A stretch of 64,000 bases of DNA from Pedobacter chinensis (GCF_003339865.1 NZ_QPKV01000004.1:186001-250000), one strand, 5' to 3'. Positions 34,501 to 43,884 are shown, numbered from the stretch's first letter. The notes: a model not told the origin generated them from the letters alone. Numbers and translations: made by a program.

Positions 34501-35939
34501 TTACCAGTATTAAGGCAATCCTCCATTGCCTGCACAATCTTTTCTCTGCTTTCTCCGGGTTTGTAAAACTCGACTGCATTTTCTTTCGTAGGAATAAATC
34601 CTTCTGGAACACCGTAGATTTCACGGGTAACTCTAGACCAGAACAGTTTCTGATCAAATAAATTAAGCTCCCATCCACCTATTTTTGATAGGCTGCTGGT
34701 TTCCTCTAACAAATTCTTGGTGTGGATAAGATCATTTTCTAATTTTTTCTGATCTGTGATATCTACTGCATTGCCAACAATGTAAGGATCGCCGTCGAGA
34801 TCCCACTGCAATATGTTTGAGTATAGCCATAACCTTTTCTCTCCGGATTTGTGTCTGGTAATCATATGGCCTTTAGAGTAACCATTCTCTAATATATCAA
34901 TGAGATATTGGCGCAAGTTTTCATGCCTTTCTGCCGGAACAATGTCAAAAAGGCTTTTATCAAGCAATTCCGACTTGGAGTAGCCGAGTGTTTTTGCTCC
35001 CGCCGGATTCAGGGAGATTAAGTTTCCATGAATATCATGCGTGCACATCAATCCTTGTGAACTTTCGAAAAATGCTTTTAACTTCTGCTCGCTTACCTTT
35101 AGCGCCTGGTTTTTCTCAAGATCAGCCGTAACATCCCTTCCGATTGCAAACATGTTTCCATCCGTTTTTTCAGTTGTAGCGGTCCACTCAATCATTCTAT
35201 ATCCACCTCCCTTTATGGATATTTGATGAACAGGATTCTCATCCAGCAGGCTGTTTTTCAGATTATCCCATACCGTTTTTGCTTCTTCCAGCCCTTCACT
35301 TGGAACAATATCAAAGATGGTTTTGCGCTTTAGCTCTTTCTTACTCCATCCCAATCGTTTAGTGAAACATGGGTTTACCATCTTGAAGCTCCAATCTTCG
35401 CCTAAAATACAGATAAGGTCTTCTGAGTTATTGATCAGTAAACTGAAGTTTTTGTATTCGTGCTTTTTTCTACGGTCTATAATGATTGAAATGACTTCTT
35501 CAGCTACTAACGAAAGAAGTTTTTGCTGTACTGGGGTTAGTTTTTTTGGTGTTCTATCCAATACGCATAAGGTTCCTAAAGTAAATCCATTGGAATCTAT
35601 TAAAGGGTAACCGGCGTAAAATCTGGCTGCTACTCCGCTTACTACCAAAGGGTCATTCTTAAAACGTTCGTCTGCCAGGGTATCTTCCACTATGAAAATC
35701 TCCTTGGTTCGAGTGGCATAATCACATAATGTAGATTTTTTTGGCAATTGTTCTATATCAAGCCCTTTAGCCGATTTATACCAGATTTTGTTCTCGTCTA
35801 CAAAGGAAATCAGTGATATTTTGCACTCACAAATTAAGGAAGCGATTTCTGTGAGTCTATCAAAATCACGCTCCTGATCAGAGTCTATGATTTCATAGCT
35901 ATAAAGTGCCCCCAGATGAGCTGATTCATTTTCTTGCAT
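31596..35939 (-). CDS. Hybrid histidine kinase: GAF-PAS5-HisKA-HATPase-REC2-HPt
   Basis: 1447 residues, no membrane helix, so cytoplasmic. Order: GAF (about 25-155), five PAS domains (about 165-790), HisKA with NMSHEIRTPLNG (His821), HATPase (about 935-1045, with DTGIGI and GGTGLGLAIS), receiver 1 (Asp1105 in LMDYHMQYMDG), receiver 2 (Asp1250 in FMDIQMPEM) and HPt (His1390 in YLSHKLYGMSAS). It is a full internal phosphorelay on one chain. It lies downstream of the exopolysaccharide genes on the same strand but 280 bp away. A partner output regulator is not adjacent; the single receiver protein at 37422 is one candidate. Confidence 0.93.
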   Translation of the reverse strand: MQENESAHLGALYSYEIIDSDQERDFDRLTEIASLICECKISLISFVDENKIWYKSAKGLDIEQLPKKSTLCDYATRTKEIFIVEDTLADERFKNDPLVVSGVAARFYAGYPLIDSNGFTLGTLCVLDRTPKKLTPVQQKLLSLVAEEVISIIIDRRKKHEYKNFSLLINNSEDLICILGEDWSFKMVNPCFTKRLGWSKKELKRKTIFDIVPSEGLEEAKTVWDNLKNSLLDENPVHQISIKGGGYRMIEWTATTEKTDGNMFAIGRDVTADLEKNQALKVSEQKLKAFFESSQGLMCTHDIHGNLISLNPAGAKTLGYSKSELLDKSLFDIVPAERHENLRQYLIDILENGYSKGHMITRHKSGEKRLWLYSNILQWDLDGDPYIVGNAVDITDQKKLENDLIHTKNLLEETSSLSKIGGWELNLFDQKLFWSRVTREIYGVPEGFIPTKENAVEFYKPGESREKIVQAMEDCLNTGKDWDLELEITDFNGRDIWVRTKGNAELAKNTPTRVYGTIQNIDEQKRAQLEVIESKKLLDDVLSAATGVSIIATDLEGIITVFNKGSEQLLGYAAEEIIGKHSPVIFHDQKEVTELCNDFNSADGLEVSGFGFYKQCADRPEKERIFTFITKFGKRVRVSLSITSIRDSKGEIIGYLGISIDITQKETIEKELAIEKALLIAFIENAPASVAMIDKDMRFLMASRTWIKDYTQIKGSIKGLSYYDVFPNLSEERKAVHKAVLKGQVVKKDEDVYVDVNTKTTHHIAWEMRPWYRPDNSIGGMMIFTHNISASVKHREELTVARLRADLANSAKSEFLANMSHEIRTPLNGVIGFTDLVLKTQLNNTQQQYLKIVNQSANALLNIINDILDFSKIEAGKFELDIERCDLYEIAWQASDITNYQIQTKNLEMLLNVPPDLPRFIWTDALRLKQVLINLLGNAAKFTAKGEIELKIQALKKSKNHHLLRFSVRDTGIGIAKGVQAKIFDAFAQEDSSTTKKYGGTGLGLAISNKLLKMMDSRLHLESSLGEGSVFYFDLNLRSEQGDPIEWIGIEIINKVLIVDDNDNNRKILGDMLSLKNIQSDHARNGFEALQFLAEGRTYDAILMDYHMQYMDGLETAAKIRENFMAGDEKLPVILLHSSSDDGKIIKACHELEIDNRLLKPIKMNELYLALTRIKTKDTFSSPPQPLSQTISSDQREFRFLIVEDNEVNRFLTRSFIEKILPQSVILEAENGVIGVEIFQKESFDAIFMDIQMPEMNGYECSTKIRSIEKGKRTPIIALTAANVMGEREKSIAAGMDDFITKPVLEENIEAILNKWLFKSEKPELPKQAIADDQNPNHFNSEKLESYFEKNPVKLKKIIGITVNQLNQALSQLNKKIQPKDSQMVVYLSHKLYGMSASAGLINLAEICRRIQETDASDHIAFKKGAEELRREIKILIPILEKHVQGK

Positions 35940-36219
35940 TTCAATCTATTTTGAACAGTTAGCAAATATAAGCCTGTATATTACAAGAATCTTCTGTGTT
36001 CCGAAGCAACCATTTTCAAAGATTCTATAAATACTTATGTTTCCAACAGCTTCCTCGTACCGCAATTAATTATTAAATATCGACAAAAATAGTTAGAATA
36101 ATCTGTCTTGAACCTTTTCTGGTTGGGTTATAATATTTTGAAGAATTTTTTGAGGTTAAACACTAATTTAACAGCTGAGTGTTAAATTTAGTTTTAGCTG
36201 TATGCTCATCAACGCTTTA
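35940..36219. other. Intergenic stretch with an inverted repeat
   Basis: No gene seen. AATTTAACA-GCTGAG-TGTTAAATT at 36165-36188 (9-bp arms, 6-nt loop) lies about 30 bp after the stop of the sugar transferase gene; it may end the exopolysaccharide transcript, though its T-tract is poor. Confidence 0.45.
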
Positions 36220-37422
36220 TTATACGCTCTCTTTTTGAAAAAGCGCTGGAATTGTCCTAAATATAAGTTTGATGTCATTGATGAAACTTTGGTTCTTTGC
36301 ATAGGTATTATCCAAAGTTAAACGTTCTTCTTCACTCATTTTTCCCTTACCTCTTTTTTCAACTTGCCATAAACCCGTTAATCCAGCCGGCGCTGCGAAC
36401 CTGAGAACATATTTATCAGTGGTAAGTTTCTCAGCTTCATAGATGGGTAATGGCCGATTTCCAACAATGCTCATATCTCCCTTAATTACGTTCCAAAGTT
36501 GGGGCAATTCGTCAATACTGGTGTTTCTGATAAAATTGCCAACTTTAGTTATTCTTGGATCGTTAGCTATTTTGAAAAAAGCAGATCCATTTTTTAATGA
36601 ATTGACATAAATGTCGTCTTTTTCACACCACTGGGCCCCGTCCGCATAGATCGGGTATTGACATTTTCCCGTTTGAATGCAAGTATCACAAAGCACCGGA
36701 CCTACCTGACTAACTTGATCTTTTTTCTGATCGATATTATATTGATTAAGATGCATCAGGTCTTTAACTTTCTGATCAGCATTGACGTACATTGATCTGA
36801 ACTTGTAAAATCTGAATACTTTGAATCCTGTTCCTGTTCTTAGAGAATAGTAAAATACTGGCCCTTTAGACTCTACCCATATCGAAAATGCCACCAATGC
36901 GAGCAAGGGAAATAGTAAGATCAGTGCAGCGCCTGCAAAAAAAATATCGAACATGCGCTTGGCGAATCCGATATGGTAAACCTGCCTGGTACCAATTGGT
37001 AGTTCCCTAGTTAGTGGATTCCAATGTCGTATAAAAAAAATCACACGTTTTTCTATACGCTTTTTTTGTAACGGTAGTCTGAATACGTCAGAGATCCCAG
37101 CCGTAAGCGCTAATATCCTTAAATTTGAATTGAAGTATTTTACAACTAAAAAGAATGGTGTACGTGGCATTTCCCGATTTTTGAGGGTTTCAATCAACGA
37201 AAGCCCCCCATTGGATAATATTTCGCTGTAAGAAATAACAGCTATGATTTCCAGCTTTTTCTCCGTCCAATCTTGTACAAGCTTCATCCCGTTCTCAAAA
37301 TAAGCCAACGTTCTGCCTTCAAAGTCGCAACTGTCAAAAAAAGTGCGCAAAAAATCCTCGTTAAAGCCTACCAGGGCAATTATTTGAGTGTTTTTTTTAT
37401 CTATTGTATCCACATTTTCCAT
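36220..37422 (-). CDS. Receiver-like domain fused to a priming sugar-phosphate transferase
   Basis: 400 residues. The N-terminal ~130 (QIIALVGFNEDFLRTFF ... DVFRLPLQKKRIEKRV) have the length and pattern of a response-regulator receiver, but the acceptor Asp position reads AVISYSEI, so it is a pseudo-receiver. A membrane helix follows at about 157-182. Then comes the bacterial sugar transferase domain with KVFRFYKFRSM, IRNTSIDELPQLWN and DMSIVGNRPLP. It should load a sugar-1-phosphate onto undecaprenyl phosphate at the inner membrane, the first step of polysaccharide synthesis. Residues 245-266 hold four Cys (C-x2-C-x5-C-x11-C), an insertion that could bind metal. The gene overlaps the stop of a receiver gene (TAATG). 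Confidence 0.92.
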   Translation of the reverse strand: MENVDTIDKKNTQIIALVGFNEDFLRTFFDSCDFEGRTLAYFENGMKLVQDWTEKKLEIIAVISYSEILSNGGLSLIETLKNREMPRTPFFLVVKYFNSNLRILALTAGISDVFRLPLQKKRIEKRVIFFIRHWNPLTRELPIGTRQVYHIGFAKRMFDIFFAGAALILLFPLLALVAFSIWVESKGPVFYYSLRTGTGFKVFRFYKFRSMYVNADQKVKDLMHLNQYNIDQKKDQVSQVGPVLCDTCIQTGKCQYPIYADGAQWCEKDDIYVNSLKNGSAFFKIANDPRITKVGNFIRNTSIDELPQLWNVIKGDMSIVGNRPLPIYEAEKLTTDKYVLRFAAPAGLTGLWQVEKRGKGKMSEEERLTLDNTYAKNQSFINDIKLIFRTIPALFQKESV

Positions 37423-37826
37423 TACGAAGTACTTTTTCCAGCACGTCTCAATACCATTTTTATTCTTGCCTCAAGCTCTGCCGGGTTAAATGGTTTAACT
37501 ACAAAATCATCAGCACCTGCATCCAGGCACTTAATACGTTTAGACGAGCTTTCCTCACCCGATAGGATCATTATCGGAAGTGAGCCGAAGAAATCACTAA
37601 TTTTGATCTGCTCAATTAATTCCAGCCCATTCATGTTTGGTGTGTTCAGATCCGAAATAATCAGATCTGGAATATTTCCACTTTGTAAAAAGGCTAATGC
37701 ACTTAATCCGTCTGGTCTTATATCTATGCGATAGTTTACGTGCAGAATCTCGTCAAGTATTGCTTGCATAAATTCATCATCCTCAACAAGGAGTATGTGT
37801 GTTTTGGGACTGTGTTTTTTGCTCAT
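37422..37826 (-). CDS. Single-domain response regulator
   Basis: 134 residues, receiver only: LLVEDDEFM, acceptor Asp59 in LIISDLNTPNMNG, Lys111 in FVVKPFNP. No output domain, so it must signal by protein contact or pass phosphate on. Its stop overlaps the start of the sugar transferase gene, so the two are translationally coupled. It may bind that enzyme's pseudo-receiver or serve as a shuttle for the nearby hybrid kinases. Confidence 0.93.
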   Translation of the reverse strand: MSKKHSPKTHILLVEDDEFMQAILDEILHVNYRIDIRPDGLSALAFLQSGNIPDLIISDLNTPNMNGLELIEQIKISDFFGSLPIMILSGEESSSKRIKCLDAGADDFVVKPFNPAELEARIKMVLRRAGKSTS

Positions 37827-38448
37827 CGGGAAAACGTATTGTAGCGCATGTATGGAAAATTCTTTGAAAATCTAAGTGAGAAAATAGTGATTAAACCAGC
37901 CAGATACAACCTGATCTTCTATATTTATTACCTGGATTACAAACTGAGTAAATATACAGAAATGCATTTTGGGTCTTAGTTATTTTAATATCAATTGATA
38001 TACAATTATAAAAAAAAAACAAGCTAGTTTGTGAATTATTCCTTTTAGGAGTGATGTAGTTTAATGCTGACATTAATGTACATATCGCTAAAACTTATTT
38101 CTGAAATTATTTTATGCCTGGAAGGCATAGAAGAACTGTACAAACAAGATCAAAGGAGTAAACTCTAACATGCCGGTCTATATTATCTCATTCGGCAAAG
38201 CAGGTTGCCACCTACAGAGTGAGCCCGTAAACAGTCTGTGATGCAATAGGGGAGATGAAGAAGAAGTAATCATTACAATTAAAACTTTCCTAAGGATAAA
38301 CCCAATTCCAATGGCCAATAATCTCCTGCATACAGTTAATGTATTTGTAATAGGCGGGAATTTATCTATTTTATTATACTTGTTACTATTAAAATTCTAA
38401 TTAAAGGGGTAATTTTGTAGATTTAGGCATATATAATCATCTAAGTTC
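37827..38448. other. Intergenic stretch between divergent signalling genes
   Basis: About 620 bp of AT-rich DNA upstream of both the receiver gene (minus) and the hybrid kinase gene (plus). It must hold their promoters, but no clear element stands out. A few codons near 38215-38275 (GDEEEVIITIK) faintly recall an antitoxin, too little to call. Confidence 0.4.
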
Positions 38449-40740
38449 ATGGGCACCAATTTTTTATCGTTCGAAGTCATTCAATTGAACAGGCTTTTCC
38501 CTTACTTTATATTGTTAGATACAGATATGTGTATCCGACAAATGAGTGATTTACTTAAAAATATTTGTGGAGATTGTACAGGAAATAAATTTTTCGATCA
38601 TTTTGAAAGTTTGGATCTCAGGAACGATATTGATCAGCATACGTTCGGCAAGACCATAAATATTAGCCTGAAAACGTTAAATGGATCAGTTACAGGAAAG
38701 TTGGAAAGCATGGGTTCCCATGAATTATATTTTTTCGCAGGGGAAAAATATCGGGAAAAAGACAGTCAATGGATAATGACGGCCAATACTGATGCTGGCT
38801 TAGACGCCATTGATCATAAACCTGACGCCCCCTCTTTATCAGAGCGCCATGATTTTGACAATATTATCAAAAAAATGGGCTTTGGCCTTCTGGAAATGGA
38901 CATAAACGGAGAAATAATTTATGCCAATGATATCTTTTGTACGATGTCTGGATACGACCTGACTTATATAAAAGGTAAAATTCCCGGTCAATTGTTTGCA
39001 AATGAATTTTTCTCTACTCAACATTTACCAGTTTCAACAAACGATCTTGTTTCGGAATTAAATGAAATTGAATTTCTGGATGCAAATGGTGATCAAAAAT
39101 TGTGGCTGGCAAGTCGTTCAATAAATTATAATAATAGAAATGAGAATCATGGCTGGGTAATCATTTGCCTTGATATAAGTCAGTACAGAAGTGTTGAGCA
39201 GAAGCTTATCATGGCAAAAATGGATGCAGAAAGAATGGCAAATGTTAAGGAAATGTTCTTGGCAAATATGAGTCATGAAATTAGAACGCCAATGAATGCA
39301 ATCATGAGCATGTCCAATCAACTTTCTAAAACTACCCTGAATACTGAACAGGATTACTACGTTCAGACTATTCAAACGGCTTCAAAAAACCTCTTGGTAA
39401 TTATTAACGACATCTTGGATCTCTCAAAAATTGATGCAGGGATGCTAAAACTGGAGTACATTGGTTTTAACCTTTCTATGGTGCTTACCGATGTAATGCA
39501 GGTAATTATGCATAAAGCCCAAAAAAAAGGATTAGAAATCGGTTATATTCCTCCTATGGACATAAATATCTCAAATGTGTTGATGGGGGATCCTTACAGA
39601 ATTAACCAGGTGGTATTAAACCTGATGAGTAACGCAATCAAATTCACTGAGAAGGGATCGGTGTTTTTAACTGCTACCGTTTTACAAGACCATGAAGATA
39701 GTCAGGAAATTGAGATTTTGGTTAAGGATACAGGAATTGGAATGGATCCTGAGTTTGTCGATCGTCTGTTCGACAACTTTAGTCAGGAATACGAATCTGT
39801 ATCACGTAAATATGGCGGAACGGGGCTGGGAATGAGTATCTCACAAAAACTGGTAAGTCAAATGGGCGGGCATTTCAAAGTGAAAAGTAAAAAAGGTGAG
39901 GGATCAGAGATTTCTTTTGTAGTCGATTTCAAGAAAGGATTGAGTACTGACCTTCCCAATGAAACAAAAACGATTCATAACGAAGATTTATTTTTGGGCA
40001 GGAAAATCCTTATCGTTGATGATAATGAGATGAACAGACTGGTTGCCAGCACAATCCTGCTCAGCTACGGTGCGCAGGTAATAATCGCTGAAAATGGAGA
40101 AATAGCGTTGCAGATGGTTAGTGAAGAGGGTTACGATATCATTCTTATGGATATTCAAATGCCTGTACTTAATGGATATGATACAACGAGAATGCTAAGA
40201 GAACGGGGGTACGAGGGAATCATCATTGCACTCACTGCTTCTGCCATTCTTGGGGAAAGAGAGAAGTGTATTGGTGCAGGCATGGATGACTATATCACCA
40301 AGCCTATAAATGAAGAACTGCTGGTTAGCGTGTTAGATAGTTGGATGAAGAGGAAAGCTGATCCCATCAAGGTTCCGGAGTTAAATTTACCACTATATAA
40401 TTTAGATGGTCTTCGCTTAATAAGTAAAGGGAGGGAAGATTTTGTCACCAAAATGATTGAGCTGTTTTGCGAACAAATGCCGGTTGCATTAACTGATCTC
40501 AATTCTTCTATACAGCAAAATGATCTTCCTCAAGTCTCGAAAATAGCACATAAACTTAAATCAACTATTGATCATCTCGGTATTATGTCTATCCAGCGTA
40601 CGATAAGATCTATTGAAACGCTTAGCGACGAAAATGGAAGTAATGAGGAATTACTTTTAATGATTGCTGAAGTTGATTCCACACTTAATCAGGTTATAAA
40701 GGAACTCAAATTGGAGATCATGGAAAGGAACAAAGTATAA
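38449..40740 (+). CDS. Hybrid histidine kinase: PAS-HisKA-HATPase-REC-HPt
   Basis: 763 residues, cytoplasmic. The N-terminal ~110 residues (FEVIQLNRLFPYFILLDTDM) look like the PAS-type heme-NO-binding-associated domain. A PAS domain is at about 140-260. HisKA has NMSHEIRTPMNA (His276). HATPase is at about 390-500 (DTGIGMDPEF, GGTGLGMSIS). The receiver has Asp568 in LMDIQMPVLNG and the HPt has His701 in IAHKLKST. It is on the opposite strand to the surrounding polysaccharide genes. Its phosphorelay probably steers them, by position only. Confidence 0.92.
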   Translation: MGTNFLSFEVIQLNRLFPYFILLDTDMCIRQMSDLLKNICGDCTGNKFFDHFESLDLRNDIDQHTFGKTINISLKTLNGSVTGKLESMGSHELYFFAGEKYREKDSQWIMTANTDAGLDAIDHKPDAPSLSERHDFDNIIKKMGFGLLEMDINGEIIYANDIFCTMSGYDLTYIKGKIPGQLFANEFFSTQHLPVSTNDLVSELNEIEFLDANGDQKLWLASRSINYNNRNENHGWVIICLDISQYRSVEQKLIMAKMDAERMANVKEMFLANMSHEIRTPMNAIMSMSNQLSKTTLNTEQDYYVQTIQTASKNLLVIINDILDLSKIDAGMLKLEYIGFNLSMVLTDVMQVIMHKAQKKGLEIGYIPPMDINISNVLMGDPYRINQVVLNLMSNAIKFTEKGSVFLTATVLQDHEDSQEIEILVKDTGIGMDPEFVDRLFDNFSQEYESVSRKYGGTGLGMSISQKLVSQMGGHFKVKSKKGEGSEISFVVDFKKGLSTDLPNETKTIHNEDLFLGRKILIVDDNEMNRLVASTILLSYGAQVIIAENGEIALQMVSEEGYDIILMDIQMPVLNGYDTTRMLRERGYEGIIIALTASAILGEREKCIGAGMDDYITKPINEELLVSVLDSWMKRKADPIKVPELNLPLYNLDGLRLISKGREDFVTKMIELFCEQMPVALTDLNSSIQQNDLPQVSKIAHKLKSTIDHLGIMSIQRTIRSIETLSDENGSNEELLLMIAEVDSTLNQVIKELKLEIMERNKV

Positions 40741-40765
40741 AAATGGATTAAATTATTATTAATAA

Positions 40766-41497
40766 TCAGCGTAGCAGATCTCTGTATTTTTTAGATAAAA
40801 AATCAGAAATTCTTTTCCCAAGTAATAAGTTGGCTAGTTTACCAATACGGCTATAATCAGAATTATGAAGCCAGGAAGCAGCGAAATGGTGTATGCTATA
40901 TGTATTTTTGGTAATATTTATTTTGAGTGTTTTCCAGCTTTTTGGGCTAAAATAATCACTCGGGTAAATAGTGCAGTAGTTCTCAAATGTCTGGAAAGTA
41001 TTGTTTATTTTGAGCGATCTTTTTTCTTTCATAAATGCAGTGATACTCTCCGTATTTGGTTTTAGATCTAATTCCCCGTTTTCTAAATAAAAACTCCGGT
41101 TGTTATAATAGGAAAGTAAATCATTAATCCAAAGGCCATCCCTAGTGCTGCCCAGTATTGCCGATGAGAGTAAAAGATTACCTTCAAATCCGGCAAAAGC
41201 AACATTCTGGAGAATGTTTTTATCCAATGGTTTTAAAAACTCTACATCTGTATCAAGGTAAATACCCCCCATCGCCTTAAGGGCATATAATCGGCATACA
41301 TCGGCAACAAATGCAAATTTACGTTCATTATATGCTTCCAAAGCGTATGGGTACATATTGATATCGAAATTTTCTTCGTTCCAAACCAAAATTTCGTATT
41401 CTGGCAGGTATCGATTCCATGAGGCCAGGCACTTTAAAACCATATCCGGCATTTCCCCTCTCCCAAACCAGCAGTAATGTATTATTTTAGGTATCAT
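40766..41497 (-). CDS. Glycosyltransferase with DXD sugar-binding region (OCH1/TcdA-type)
   Basis: 243 residues. The start MIPKIIHYCWFGRGEMPD is the hallmark of the capsular-polysaccharide Gly_transf_sug group. The metal-binding DXD lies in GGIYLDTDVEFLKPL. It should transfer a sugar to the repeat unit on the cytoplasmic face of the membrane. The start overlaps the flippase stop by 4 bp (ATGA), so the two are one operon. Confidence 0.92.
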   Translation of the reverse strand: MIPKIIHYCWFGRGEMPDMVLKCLASWNRYLPEYEILVWNEENFDINMYPYALEAYNERKFAFVADVCRLYALKAMGGIYLDTDVEFLKPLDKNILQNVAFAGFEGNLLLSSAILGSTRDGLWINDLLSYYNNRSFYLENGELDLKPNTESITAFMKEKRSLKINNTFQTFENYCTIYPSDYFSPKSWKTLKINITKNTYSIHHFAASWLHNSDYSRIGKLANLLLGKRISDFLSKKYRDLLR

Positions 41498-43020
41498 AGC
41501 GTCACTTTCTTTTGTATCCTTTTATATCCCTTGTACAGATCTGCACGATCAAACTTGATGAATAAAGACAGTGCCAATAATATGAATCCGATTATAAAAC
41601 TGTTGGTGATAAATGTGATCCAGGAATCTATCACAAAAAAATCCAATCTTTTCCAACCATAGGCAACCAAAAGAAGTAGCATAAAACCCGCAAGACCTTT
41701 GATGATTTTTATGAAAAAATACCACCTGCTTTCCTGCAAGCAGTAAGAAGCATAAAAAGGAGTAAAGGTTAGGTGACTAAATACACCACTGATCAGGGCG
41801 GCCACAGGAATGGCATATACGCCTAAACTGCTCTTCAGGCAAAGTGTTATAACCAATATGAAATTCAAAACAGAGATAAAGATTCCCCATGCCGAGGCCA
41901 TTTTTAATTTATTTGTGATCACAAAAACATGATAAACAGTTTCAACCGTTCCATGTACTATAAAGGGAATTAAAGTAAGAATAGAAAGAATATGCAGTGC
42001 CTTTGCGTCTTGGGTTGGTAACCATAAATGGAAAAACTCTTCACCATAAACAAAAAACACCGCTAATGGTACTAATACCACAAGGAATATTGCTTTAAAT
42101 GAAAGATCTAAAGTTTTTTTAAGTTTTTCCATATCATTTCGGGCATATGCCTTTAACATTTCTGGTAAAAATACAGGCACAATTATGCCGAGTAGGATAT
42201 AGATTGCATTAGGAATAAATTTTGTAAGAGACAAAAAACCCATACCCGATGCGCCAAAAAAATGATTAGCAATCAATAGATCTAATTGTGTGTTGATTAC
42301 ATTGGATAAGGCCATGATAGAGTTCCAGATTCCAGAGCCAACAACCAGAGACAGTGTGCTTTTAGAGAAGAAAGACCAATCTATTACTATTTCCGGGAAA
42401 AGCTTTTTTGTGAGCCTGTAGTTTGCAATAAGCGTATAGATTGATATTGCGGCTGTTACCAGTCCCAGGAAATAGATTTTAGGGGTAAAAAAATAAAACA
42501 GCAAAATAATTGCACCAAGTTTTATCGTATTGGATATAATATTAATATAGGCTAGTTTATCGAATCTGTTGAAAGCAAATGCGGTTACAGAAAAAACTGC
42601 AGACGAAACATTAATGATCAAACTGATAAATATGAAGATGAACAATAACCTGACATCATAAAATAGGTTGGTTGGGATATCAAGAATACTGCTGATGAAA
42701 TAACAGAACAATGCGCTTACCAGTATAAACCCGATTGAAATAAAAAAATTTCCAAATAATATTGAATTGAAATAAGTATTTACCTCTTTGATTTCTTTCT
42801 TTTCCAGGCTTATGGTAATATACCTGCTCGACATGGAGTTCAAAGCGGTCGTTATAATGCCTGCATACATGATGAAATTATTTGATAGAGGAAAAAATCC
42901 ATAGGCCTCTTTACCCAAATGTTCCACAATATAGGGGGTTAAAAAAAAGGAAATTCCTACGCCGGAGAGGGCACTAAGAAGATTGGAAACCAGATTAACT
43001 ACGAAACGCCTTCTATCCAT
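41494..43020 (-). CDS. Polysaccharide flippase (Wzx/MATE-like)
   Basis: 508 residues with about 12-14 membrane helices. The N-terminus (RRFVVNLVSNLLSALSGVGI) and the segment FLTPYIVEHLGKEAYGFF are typical of the oligosaccharide flippases of the MOP superfamily. It should turn the lipid-linked repeat unit to the periplasmic face. Followed with 4-bp overlap by the DXD glycosyltransferase gene. Upstream lies an oppositely oriented glycosyltransferase gene, so its promoter is probably in the 110-bp gap between. Confidence 0.93.
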   Translation of the reverse strand: MDRRRFVVNLVSNLLSALSGVGISFFLTPYIVEHLGKEAYGFFPLSNNFIMYAGIITTALNSMSSRYITISLEKKEIKEVNTYFNSILFGNFFISIGFILVSALFCYFISSILDIPTNLFYDVRLLFIFIFISLIINVSSAVFSVTAFAFNRFDKLAYINIISNTIKLGAIILLFYFFTPKIYFLGLVTAAISIYTLIANYRLTKKLFPEIVIDWSFFSKSTLSLVVGSGIWNSIMALSNVINTQLDLLIANHFFGASGMGFLSLTKFIPNAIYILLGIIVPVFLPEMLKAYARNDMEKLKKTLDLSFKAIFLVVLVPLAVFFVYGEEFFHLWLPTQDAKALHILSILTLIPFIVHGTVETVYHVFVITNKLKMASAWGIFISVLNFILVITLCLKSSLGVYAIPVAALISGVFSHLTFTPFYASYCLQESRWYFFIKIIKGLAGFMLLLLVAYGWKRLDFFVIDSWITFITNSFIIGFILLALSLFIKFDRADLYKGYKRIQKKVTL

Positions 43021-43132
43021 ATAAACAGTCTCACTAAAGTAGTGGTTTTAATTTAATTTATCTAGAAGCTTAAAAGGTTTGTGATAATTTTCTATTTTAG
43101 TTCTCACAATAAAATTTTTAAAATAAATTAAA

Positions 43133-43882
43133 TTGGAGCCACTCGTATCGATCATTACACCTTGTTATAATTCATCAGATTTTGTTAGGGCAACTCTAAA
43201 TTCAGTGATTGTACAAGATTACAAGAACTGGGAATTGATTGTAGTGGATGACAAATCCAATGATGATACCTGTAAAATCGTAGAAGAGTTTACCAGTAGA
43301 TACAGGAATATAAAGCTGATCTCTTTGCTGAAAAATGAAGGCGTTTCAAATGCAAGAAATATTGGGATGCTTGAAGCCAGAGGAAAGTACATCGCATTTC
43401 TGGATAGTGATGATGTTTGGATGGAAAACAAACTGAGCCGCCAGATCGCATACATGGAAGAACAACTTTTAACCATGACTTTCTGTTCCTATAAGAGAAT
43501 CAATGAGGAGGGAGCGGTAATTTCCAGACAAATCCCGGTTCCTTTTAGTGTGAGTTATAAAAACTTGTTATCTCACAATATGATTATATTTTCTACTTCC
43601 ATGACTTTGCGAAGTGCCATTGGAGATTTAAAATTTAAAAAAGCTGGACACGAGGATTGGATATTTTGGCTCGATTTATTTAAAAAAAGCGAAGGTGGCC
43701 ATGGCATTAACGAGCCATTGGTTTTATATAGAATTAGAAGTGGTTCTGTCTCTTCCAACAAATTAAAAGCGATTGGCTACACCTGGAAAATTTTAAGGGA
43801 AAATGAAAAGATAGGCGTGTTGAGGTCTATGTATTTGTTTAGCAAGTACGTGGTAGCAACGGTTTGGAAAAGGCTGAAGTAA
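43133..43882 (+). CDS. Family 2 glycosyltransferase with TTG start
   Basis: 249 residues. VSIITPCYNSSDFVRATLNS at the N-terminus, VVDDKSNDDT and AFLDSDD are GT2 signs (GT-A fold, metal-binding DxD). Only a TTG serves as start: the family's N-terminal strand begins three residues later and an in-frame stop lies three codons upstream. It is the only assembly gene on the plus strand here and ends 2 bp before the stop of the next, convergent glycosyltransferase gene. The TTG start may limit its level. Confidence 0.9.
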   Translation: MEPLVSIITPCYNSSDFVRATLNSVIVQDYKNWELIVVDDKSNDDTCKIVEEFTSRYRNIKLISLLKNEGVSNARNIGMLEARGKYIAFLDSDDVWMENKLSRQIAYMEEQLLTMTFCSYKRINEEGAVISRQIPVPFSVSYKNLLSHNMIIFSTSMTLRSAIGDLKFKKAGHEDWIFWLDLFKKSEGGHGINEPLVLYRIRSGSVSSNKLKAIGYTWKILRENEKIGVLRSMYLFSKYVVATVWKRLK

Positions 43883-43884
43883 GT

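Noticed and set aside
38213..38275. Phd-type antitoxin scrap
   Set aside because: Only about ten residues look right and a stop lies within; too little evidence.
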